Shown: positions 35,141-41,821 of the stretch, in pieces
Numbering within the stretch: position 1 is the first letter of the stretch
Layout of the letters: each line of letters starts with the position of its first letter
Source: Halalkalicoccus sp. CG83
GTDB lineage: Archaea; Halobacteriota; Halobacteria; Halobacteriales; Halalkalicoccaceae
Length of the DNA stretch: 64,000 nucleotides
Direction of reading: 5' to 3'
Assembly: GCF_037081715.1 (NCBI RefSeq)
Contig: NZ_JAZDDH010000002.1
Span: forward strand, 124,001-188,000
Translations under genes and position numbers: made by a program
The notes under the pieces: model-generated
Seen by the model: the letters and a program-made list of their open reading frames with translations, nothing else
Told to the model about the DNA's origin: nothing
Database searches by the model: none

Positions 35141-35643
35141 TTCCGCACTGTCGTTTCTCGTTCTGTTCCCCAGCGACGTTCTCTTACTACGAGCGAACGT
35201 ACCGATCGACCGACAGATCGATCGCTCTCTCATCCGAACGCCCGGTTCGGCGTCTGGCGTCGGAGAACCCGTTCCCGCCGACCGACGGAGACACGAGGAA
35301 CTCCATCCGTACCTTGGTGCACACGTTCCCGAACGACCGATTTCGTATCCTATGATCGCCTGTGGGGTTCGAACCGGTCGTCAATCCTTCAGACGTGTCG
35401 ATTCTACCGATGCCTCCGACGCGGAACTAAATAACTAATTTCAGACATAACAGCTATATGACTTCATTCCCATACATATGTATGACGATACGAGTCCTCG
35501 AATCCCTCTCCCTGCGTCCGTATTAGCCGTATCGATATCATAAACACTCTTTATTGCCTATTTGAAGTCAGTAAATTGACTATATTTAGTATCTATATTA
35601 TTCGAATAATTTCATATTAGTGGGGCCCCTCGGACCAATTGCA
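35141..35643. other. AT-rich island upstream of the small peptide gene
   Basis: 503 bp without a gene call. The part from about 35420 is much richer in A and T than the surrounding genome and contains two perfect 14-bp palindromes, CATACATATGTATG at 35471-35484 and ATTATTCGAATAAT at 35597-35610. It looks like a regulatory or transferred segment. Confidence 0.6.
35597..35610. promoter_or_regulatory. 14-bp palindrome upstream of the small peptide gene
   Basis: ATTATTCGAATAAT is a perfect palindrome 34-47 bp before the ATG at 35644, overlapping the expected promoter region. It could be an operator. Nothing identifies the binding protein. Confidence 0.4.
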
Positions 35644-35778
35644 ATGTCGAACGACAGCATCAAAACGTACCTGGCGGATCACCCACGAATGACCGGCGTC
35701 CTCTTCACGACCCTGCTGTTGCTCTCACAGGCGGGCAACGCGGCGGCGGGCTGGGCTACGACGACGGCTGGCCCGTAG
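35644..35778 (+). CDS. 44-residue hydrophobic peptide (DUF7503-like)
   Basis: The peptide starts MSNDSIKTYLADHPRM, continues with a hydrophobic stretch (TGVLFTTLLLLSQAGNAAA, residues 17-35) and ends ATTTAGP. From memory this matches a short haloarchaeal-only family listed as DUF7503, with a conserved LxxHPRMxGVLF start and a terminal GP. One membrane helix, or a signal-like segment, is plausible. Its stop codon directly abuts the stop of the convergent CHAT protease gene with no spacer. Function unknown; a substrate or partner of the protease is a hypothesis. Confidence 0.75.
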   Translation: MSNDSIKTYLADHPRMTGVLFTTLLLLSQAGNAAAGWATTTAGP

Positions 35779-37884
35779 TCACAACGTTCCGACGTCGACG
35801 TACTGACTCCAACTCAGTTCATTGTTGATTTTGATGGGGAACTCGTCGAGTTGGAGGAAGTCGTGTAGTTCCTGTTCCGACAGTTCGAACGAACCTATGT
35901 GGCCCGAGTTGAGGTGATGGCAATCGTTGTCCGCGACTTGGGGAAATACCATGCTCCCCATCCCTTCGACATCGTTCACATATGTCTTGATCTTCACCGA
36001 GTATGAGCTCGACTCGGGGGTTATCTGACAAACCATCGGTGATCCGCTATTCGATTGTGTGATCGTCATTCCGCCGTCCCCAATGACGATGTAGTCCCCG
36101 CCCACGACGCTCGCGTCCTTGGCCACCTCGAGCGCCGCGCGCAGCGGGAACCCGGAGTTCAACAATCGGGCGAGGTCCGAACCGATCGTGACCGCGCCGG
36201 TGTTGACGACGTCGGTCAACGTAGCGATCCCGCCGATTGCCCCCCCGTCGATCAGCGCCATCCCCTGATCGTAGGACCGGCAGCCGTTCAGGAGGAAGGC
36301 GTCGACGCCGATCCGATCGAAACCCTCGGCGTCGAGTCGGCCGTCACGACAGACGAACCCGTCTGGTTCGACGTGACCGATGTAGTGGAGGAAGTCGGCG
36401 TCCGTCTCAAGGACGGTCGCGAGTTCGTCGGTCCGTAGGTCACGCCGAACGCGCACGTCGAAGGGCAGCTCCTCGCGTGAACCGTACACCGAGTCCACCA
36501 GTCCACGCTCCTCGTCCATCTCCCCGTCGTTGCACACCACGACGACCTCGATCTCTTCGGCCGACTGTTCGCGGGCGAGGCGGTTCCGGTACGCCTGCGG
36601 GATCGCCTTGCTCGCGCTCATCGGCGTCTCCTCGCCGACCCACGTCTGCTCGAGCGAGTCGGCCGTCTCGGGTTCGACGTACGCGTTCGCCGAGGATCGA
36701 GCGACCGCGTTTCCGCCGTTGCTCCGCGTCGGACTTCGAAGGAACCCCTCGACTGCGGCGGTCTCGGTCGGCGTGGCCGGCACTCGCTCGGCGGTCGGGG
36801 TCCGTATCACCGCCAGATCGTTCACCAGAAACGGGAGCATCTCCACGCTGTCGGCAGTGGGCGTGACGTGGGAGGTGAGTTTCCAGTCGGGGAACTCCGG
36901 TTCGATCGCCTCGTAGGGAATCTCCAGGTACGCCTCCAACTGCGACGCGAGCGGCCGATCGTAGAGGGTAGCGAAATCCAGATCCAGCACGTCCTCCAGC
37001 GCGCGTCGCTCGTGGAGGTCGATCGGGTAGAGGCCCTCGGTACGAATGAGACAGTCGAGGAAGAACGTCCTCTTCAGTACGCGTTCGACCTCGCGTTCGA
37101 ACGCCTCGCCCGTCCCCAGCGGGTGGACGAGACCCGAGTCGGTGACGAGTCGGGCCTCCTCACCGGGTTCGACGGTCGCACCGAGGTAGTACGCGAGCGA
37201 CGCGGCGGGATAGACGTAGCGGTACTCCGCCGGGAGCTCCAGACGGACTCCGGTCTCCGGTGGGGCGAACTCCTCGGGGATCTCGAGGTGATCGCCGCGT
37301 TCGATCGTCGGTGGATGGCCCCGCAGGGTGGGGTAGGACCGCTCGGGGCTCGTCGTTTTCAGCGCCGATCCCAGCGCGGAGACGGCGGCCATCACGTCCT
37401 TCGGATCGTCGGTCGTCGTGATCGTTCCGGCGGGTCGGTCGTGCTTCGAGCGCGCGCCTAACGTGACGCTCGTCGGCTCGGGAAACTCGATTCGCATCCC
37501 GTCGGCGTCCGCGGAGAGGGCTACGGCCGACTCCACACGTACGTAGAGTTTCAACGGCGCACAGAGTTCGAGACCGTACGTCCCGTCGGGAAACCGTTCG
37601 TCGGCGAACTGGCCCGTCTCGGCGATCATGTGGCCGTCGCCGTCGCGGACGTACACTGCGATCGCCGTCGGCAGTACGATTGCGTCCGTCTCGACGCTCA
37701 CCGCGGCGTCGACCGGGAACCGGAACCGATCGGGGCTGCTCTCGACGGGCGTGTTCGCGCCCGACAGCAGCATCGAGTAGCGACGGCGTTCGACGGCGTC
37801 CACGACCTTGAGGGTGTCATCCTCCGACTCGAAGCGGATCGCCGTCGAATCCGTCACCGCCACCCGACCGATCGAGGGATCCAT
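35779..37884 (-). CDS. CHAT-domain caspase-like protease
   Basis: A 701-residue protein. The C-terminal third is a CHAT peptidase: LHYIGHVEPDG with His504 as probable catalytic His, and DAFLLNGCRSYDQG with Cys535 as nucleophile, followed by GGIATLTDVVNTGAV. Residues 1-200 are beta-rich and may sense a partner; the middle has helical segments (YRYVYPAASLAYYLG). CHAT proteases are the caspase-clan enzymes behind several bacterial defence and cell-death systems. No signal peptide is seen. It is convergent with the 44-residue peptide gene and divergent from the 38038 gene across 153 bp. Confidence 0.82.
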   Translation of the reverse strand: MDPSIGRVAVTDSTAIRFESEDDTLKVVDAVERRRYSMLLSGANTPVESSPDRFRFPVDAAVSVETDAIVLPTAIAVYVRDGDGHMIAETGQFADERFPDGTYGLELCAPLKLYVRVESAVALSADADGMRIEFPEPTSVTLGARSKHDRPAGTITTTDDPKDVMAAVSALGSALKTTSPERSYPTLRGHPPTIERGDHLEIPEEFAPPETGVRLELPAEYRYVYPAASLAYYLGATVEPGEEARLVTDSGLVHPLGTGEAFEREVERVLKRTFFLDCLIRTEGLYPIDLHERRALEDVLDLDFATLYDRPLASQLEAYLEIPYEAIEPEFPDWKLTSHVTPTADSVEMLPFLVNDLAVIRTPTAERVPATPTETAAVEGFLRSPTRSNGGNAVARSSANAYVEPETADSLEQTWVGEETPMSASKAIPQAYRNRLAREQSAEEIEVVVVCNDGEMDEERGLVDSVYGSREELPFDVRVRRDLRTDELATVLETDADFLHYIGHVEPDGFVCRDGRLDAEGFDRIGVDAFLLNGCRSYDQGMALIDGGAIGGIATLTDVVNTGAVTIGSDLARLLNSGFPLRAALEVAKDASVVGGDYIVIGDGGMTITQSNSGSPMVCQITPESSSYSVKIKTYVNDVEGMGSMVFPQVADNDCHHLNSGHIGSFELSEQELHDFLQLDEFPIKINNELSWSQYVDVGTL

Positions 37885-38037
37885 CGTGATGTTCTAGTTA
37901 CTATCGATAGGAGACAAAAACCTATCGCTCCCGCTGTTGACACGACTCATCGTCGACCGTTGACGAACCCTCGCATGTCAGCTTTTATAGAGATCCGCAA
38001 CGTTTATGTTTTCTTCCGTTAAGGATACAACGAGAGA

Positions 38038-38757
38038 ATGCGTGACGAGGGCCGGGATTCGGCGCGATCGGCGTACGAGGAGACCACCGCACTGGTCCAG
38101 GAGCTCGACGAGCTCAAACAGCGTGGCTCCAACCTCTTGGTGGTGGGTTCGCGGATGCCTGGCGCCCACCGCGCGGCCTGCCGACAGTTTCTCGGCGAGG
38201 AGAGTACGGGGCCGCGGCGGCGGCTGTTCGCGCTGGCGAACCCCTGTACTCCGGTCACAGAGCGCACTCCGGAGACGGAACTCGAGCCGGACTCGCTTCG
38301 CGTCGTTCGGTACGCGGCCGCGAACCGAAGCACAGCGGCTGCACGACCCGCCGTCGAGCCGAGCGTCAACGAACCGAGCGTCGATGAGACGACGATCGAA
38401 CACGACGACCTCGGTGAGTTCGGCCGGGCCGTCTCGCGGAGCATCGCCGAGTTCGAGGCCGCGAGCAGCGGGCTCTCCCCGGCGGAACTGCGCCTCTGTT
38501 TCGATTCGCTCACCCCGTTGCTCTCGGAGTACGAGCCCGAGACGATGTTCCGGTTCCTCCACCTACTCACTCACCGGGTCCGTTCGGTCGACGGGATGGG
38601 CCACTATCACCTCACTACCGACCGCAACACCCGAAGCGTCGCGCTGCTCGAACCGCTGTTCGACGCCGTCATCGAGCTCTGTCTGCACGACGGGTCGCTT
38701 CACCAGCGCTGGTGTCTCCGCGATAGCGGCTTGACGACCGGCTGGCTCCAGTTCTGA
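38038..38757 (+). CDS. DUF7504-like haloarchaeal protein (possible degenerate RecA/KaiC fold)
   Basis: A 239-residue protein. The N-terminal GSNLLVVGSRMPGAHRAACRQFL sits where a P-loop would be but lacks the GKS/T, so nucleotide binding is probably lost. Later come DLGEFGRAVSRSIAEFEAASSG, ELRLCFDSLTPLLSEYEPETMFRFLHLLTHRVR, which recall the haloarchaeal family listed, from memory, as DUF7504. Function unknown. A TATA-like CGTTTATGTTTT lies about 30 bp before the ATG. It is divergent from the CHAT protease gene, which suggests coordinated control. Confidence 0.65.
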   Translation: MRDEGRDSARSAYEETTALVQELDELKQRGSNLLVVGSRMPGAHRAACRQFLGEESTGPRRRLFALANPCTPVTERTPETELEPDSLRVVRYAAANRSTAAARPAVEPSVNEPSVDETTIEHDDLGEFGRAVSRSIAEFEAASSGLSPAELRLCFDSLTPLLSEYEPETMFRFLHLLTHRVRSVDGMGHYHLTTDRNTRSVALLEPLFDAVIELCLHDGSLHQRWCLRDSGLTTGWLQF

Positions 38758-38865
38758 CGGCGCTGGCGCTCGCGGCGAACGATCCCAGTCCAGCCCGCCT
38801 GTTCTCGAGAGCACGCTGACATTACTCCGCAGCGTTGCACCGCGGTCCCGCCGCGGAGCCGCGTC

Positions 38866-39771
38866 TCAGTCGTCCGCCGGCCTCGGCGGCTCGTCGCCGC
38901 GTTCCTCCTTACGGCCGACCAGTGCCGCGAGCTCCTCGACGATCACGAGCAGTTCCGGGAGCAGTTTGACGACGAGCCAGGCGATCCCCAGCAGCGCGAG
39001 GACCGCAAGCCCCTGGGCGAGGATCCGATCGGCGACGAAGAAGGAGACTCGAAGCGGGTTCTCCAGTCCGAACAGCCACATGACGGGGCCGACGAGCGCC
39101 GGGTGGTCGAACAGCTGGTGACCGATCGAGTAGGCGATGAACACGTTGCGCACGACGTTGAGCACCCAGATGATCGAGAGCGCGGCCGCGAGCGCGATTA
39201 CGCGTCGCCGAAGCGGCGCCTGCACGGCGGCGATCAGTCCGCCGAAGATCGCCATGCTCCCGATCCCGGTACAGGCGAAGATGATCCGCGTGGAGTAGGT
39301 GCCGCCGCCGTCGAGTGCGAAGACGAACGTGTTCCTGAGCCCCTGTTCGTCGACCTCGAACGCCGGTGTCGAGCCGAGCAGCCGGAGGCCGGCGTACGTC
39401 TGGTTCGCCACCAACTCGATCAGCGTGTCGTGAAAGAACGCGATCGCCTCGAACGGCATGTAGATCAGCCCCATCACCCCGACCGCCCGCGAGAGCACGA
39501 GCAGCGAGTCGCGGCCCGCCGCGAGCCGACGGGCGACGTAGAGACAGGCCGGCACCGCCGCCACTGCGAGCACGGTCTGGACGATGCTTCGGTGCTCGAT
39601 CGAGAAGAAGGGGATCATCAGCAGCCAGAACAGTCCGAACGCCGCCCACGCGACGGCGGTGATCGTGCGCGCCGCTGACCGGTCGCGCCAATCGGCCGCG
39701 ATCCCCGTGACGAACAGCCCGACGACCACCCAGCCGAGGACGTCTGTCACCGGGGAGAGATCGGGCACCAT
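38866..39771 (-). CDS. artA: Archaeosortase A
   Basis: A 301-residue polytopic membrane protein of the exosortase/archaeosortase family. The catalytic Cys is in IFACTGIGS (Cys167), the first Arg in NVVRNVFIAY (Arg208) and a second Arg in ENPLRVSFFVADR (Arg241 or Arg249). ArtA cleaves the PGF-CTERM tail and links the protein to an archaeal lipid at the outer membrane face. Two PGF-CTERM substrates are encoded within 6 kb (40134-41060 and 41822-44113). Confidence 0.92.
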   Translation of the reverse strand: MVPDLSPVTDVLGWVVVGLFVTGIAADWRDRSAARTITAVAWAAFGLFWLLMIPFFSIEHRSIVQTVLAVAAVPACLYVARRLAAGRDSLLVLSRAVGVMGLIYMPFEAIAFFHDTLIELVANQTYAGLRLLGSTPAFEVDEQGLRNTFVFALDGGGTYSTRIIFACTGIGSMAIFGGLIAAVQAPLRRRVIALAAALSIIWVLNVVRNVFIAYSIGHQLFDHPALVGPVMWLFGLENPLRVSFFVADRILAQGLAVLALLGIAWLVVKLLPELLVIVEELAALVGRKEERGDEPPRPADD

Positions 39772-40133
39772 AGCTCCGGAAGGGGGTGGCGTTGTAATAT
39801 GTTTGTTGGGCTATCCGACGAAGATAGGCATCAGTCGTTGGAGTCGAGACGAACGAGTACCCGATCCGGTGGTTCGGAGCGTCGTCGGTAGGAGGATACC
39901 GTATGACTGACCGGTATCCGTCTACCCGGTATTAGACGGGTATTAACTATTACTTTACATATTATTTCTGTTATGTATGACGTGGAACAGCAGAAACGAC
40001 GATGGACGTCTCGATACGACCTACCTTTTGCGGCGAGGTGAGTACTTCTGTTACCGAAGAGATACCCCGGAGCGGAACGCCGACCTTGAGTTCCCCTCGG
40101 TGAACGAACGCTTCCCGGACGACGGAGGCGTCT
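39772..40133. other. Intergenic region between artA and the PGF-CTERM gene
   Basis: 362 bp, divergent promoters. An imperfect palindrome CCGTCTA/TAGACGG is at 39919-39940, followed by AT-rich sequence (ATTAACTATTACTTTACATATTATT, first 20 bases ATTAACTATTACTTTACATA) near 39942-39967 that could be promoter. No gene was recognised. Confidence 0.45.
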
Positions 40134-41060
40134 ATGCGTAAATCGGTAGAAGGTGTTCTGCCGGTCGTCGTCGGGCTCCTCGTGGTGGTGAGCGCCATCT
40201 CCGCAACCGGCGTCGTCGCGGAACCCGGCGTGTCGGAAGAAGCATACGTTCAGGCGGCCCCCGAGAAGGGTGACGCCTACTTCGAGGCGCAAGCCAGCGA
40301 CGGGAGCTGGATCAGCTACAAGAACCCGCGCGACGAGTACCGCAGTCCGTATCTCGGCGACGGATCGACGAAGATGTGCGTCGTGCTTCTCAACGAGGAG
40401 GGCGAGCCCATCGTCGGTGAAACCGTTCCGAACACGACGATCACGATCCCGACGGGGGACACGCTCAACTGGCACTCCTCGGCCGGCCCGATAACCGTGG
40501 AGTTGCCGCTGACCGAACACTACGATCGACCGCTGGACGCTGATCAGTTCGGGACGAGCGACCTCCCGCAGGGCGATGGCTATCTGGACTCTCACTGCTA
40601 CGAGTTCCACGGCAATCCGGAGGACGCCACCGTCGAGTACGGCGAGGCTGAGGTCGACGGAGAGCACGCCGACCGGCTCGAGGTCGTCGGCTACATTCAG
40701 CACGCCCACAGCGCGTGGAACTCCGACATCGATCCGATCGCCGACGCTGAGTCCTACGAGGAGGCGGGCGGCGGCTGGACCTTCCGTCCCGACGGCTCGC
40801 ACGGCCAGGTCGTCGTCGTCCTCCAGCTCGACTCGCCGGAGACGGCGTCCAACGGGAGCGACGGGGACGCATCCGGCGAAGCCGATGCCGACACGGCGGG
40901 CGCGACCGACGGAGCGGCGAACGAGTCCGACGGGAACGCCGATGACGAGGCGAACGCGGAGGCAGGTGCCGAACACGAGGTCGATGAGCAACCCGGCTTC
41001 GGCGTTCTCGTAACCGTCTTCGCGCTCTCGCTCGGCGTCCTCGCGAGAACGCGTCGCTGA
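40134..41060 (+). CDS. Secreted PGF-CTERM surface protein
   Basis: A 308-residue protein. Residues 1-28 are a Sec signal peptide (LPVVVGLLVVVSAISATGVVA). The globular part (about 30-240) contains KMCVVLLNEEGEPIVGE, ITIPTGDTLNWHSSAGPITVEL and a His-rich segment GYIQHAHSAWN; the fold was not identified. An Asp/Ala/Asn-rich acidic linker follows, then the archaeosortase tail: EQPGFG, a hydrophobic helix and the basic end ARTRR. It should be lipid-anchored by ArtA, whose gene lies 362 bp away in divergent orientation. Confidence 0.82.
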   Translation: MRKSVEGVLPVVVGLLVVVSAISATGVVAEPGVSEEAYVQAAPEKGDAYFEAQASDGSWISYKNPRDEYRSPYLGDGSTKMCVVLLNEEGEPIVGETVPNTTITIPTGDTLNWHSSAGPITVELPLTEHYDRPLDADQFGTSDLPQGDGYLDSHCYEFHGNPEDATVEYGEAEVDGEHADRLEVVGYIQHAHSAWNSDIDPIADAESYEEAGGGWTFRPDGSHGQVVVVLQLDSPETASNGSDGDASGEADADTAGATDGAANESDGNADDEANAEAGAEHEVDEQPGFGVLVTVFALSLGVLARTRR

Positions 41061-41127
41061 TCCGACGGTTCGATTCTCGTCCGCTCGTCTCGTTTCGACC
41101 TTCGGACGCGGGTTGGGAGGGAAGTCG

Positions 41128-41247
41128 GTCAGTGCGTTCGACGACGGTGAACGGTCAGAGAGCCCGAGGGTCGGAGCAAATCGGCGTCAGCGAGGGCGAA
41201 CAGAAGCGCCTCGATACGACTCATCGCCGCCCGAATCTCGCCTCCCA
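41128..41247 (-). pseudogene. Remnant of the C-terminal part of a DUF5615 PIN-like toxin
   Basis: Just after the stop of the 41248-41391 frame, the minus strand in another frame reads MMGGEIRAAMSRIEALLFA and ends within about 40 residues. The A-x-SRIEAL part resembles the C-terminus of DUF5615 PIN-like proteins, so the middle of the gene appears deleted with loss of frame. Confidence 0.45.
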
Positions 41248-41391
41248 TCATTCTGCGTACTCGACGATGGCATCGTCAGTGGTCTCCAGTCCGAACCGAT
41301 CGGCGTCGCGACTGTAGATCACGTCATGTGCAACACCACGAAACGCAGAAACGTACTCCTCGAGGACGTCGGCGTCGGCGAGGATCCGCAT
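41248..41391 (-). pseudogene. Truncated DUF5615 PIN-like toxin
   Basis: The minus strand from the ATG at 41391 encodes 47 residues, MRILADADVLEEYVSAFRG then AHDVIYSRDADRFGLETTDDAIVEYAE and a stop. This is the N-terminal half of a DUF5615 PIN-like ribonuclease toxin, with the first acidic Asp in LADADV, but the domain normally runs to about 100-120 residues. The remainder is deleted or frameshifted. Confidence 0.6.
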
Positions 41392-41392
41392 C

Positions 41393-41680
41393 GATCAGCC
41401 CGCATGGTCGCCGACCACCGCGTCCGATTCGCTCCGTTCGAGAAGCTCGCGGGTTCGCCGTTCGCTACCGTGTCGGATGGCGGCCTTCCGTTCGCGCTCG
41501 GCGGGCCCGTCACGGCGGCAGTAGTACGCGAGCGCGTGAAAGAGATCGAGCGTTGGGAGATACCGTGGGATCCTCGTCGGCGGCGACGAACCGCCGTTTC
41601 ACGTCGAGCACGGTGTTCGCGAGCGCTCGATCCGCGGATCGCCGGATCAGGTCCTCTCGTCGCGAACGGCCTCGGTCCTG
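41393..41680 (-). pseudogene. Degenerate upstream partner of the PIN-like remnant
   Basis: Immediately upstream of the PIN-like start, one minus-strand frame reads ADRALANTVLDVKRRFVAADEDP and, after a shift, another reads RYLPTLDLFHALAYYCRRDGP through ERRTRELLERSE to a stop 2-3 bp before the PIN ATG. Codon use looks like former coding sequence split by a frameshift. It is where an antitoxin or regulator would be; no family was recognised. Confidence 0.4.
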
Positions 41681-41821
41681 CGGGTCGTATCGCTACAAAC
41701 GTCTGCGTCGTACGACGGTGATCCGAGCGTTCGTTCCTCGCCGTCGCTCGACGGTCGGGTACCAAAAAAACCGCATCGCAGGGGTCCGGGCGGTCCGGAT
41801 GTTCGTAGGGGAGGGACGTGC

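Noticed and set aside
41113-41721. 202-codon plus-strand frame between the PGF-CTERM and S-layer genes
   Set aside because: The minus strand shows the PIN-like remnant; the plus frame has no motif and atypical composition.
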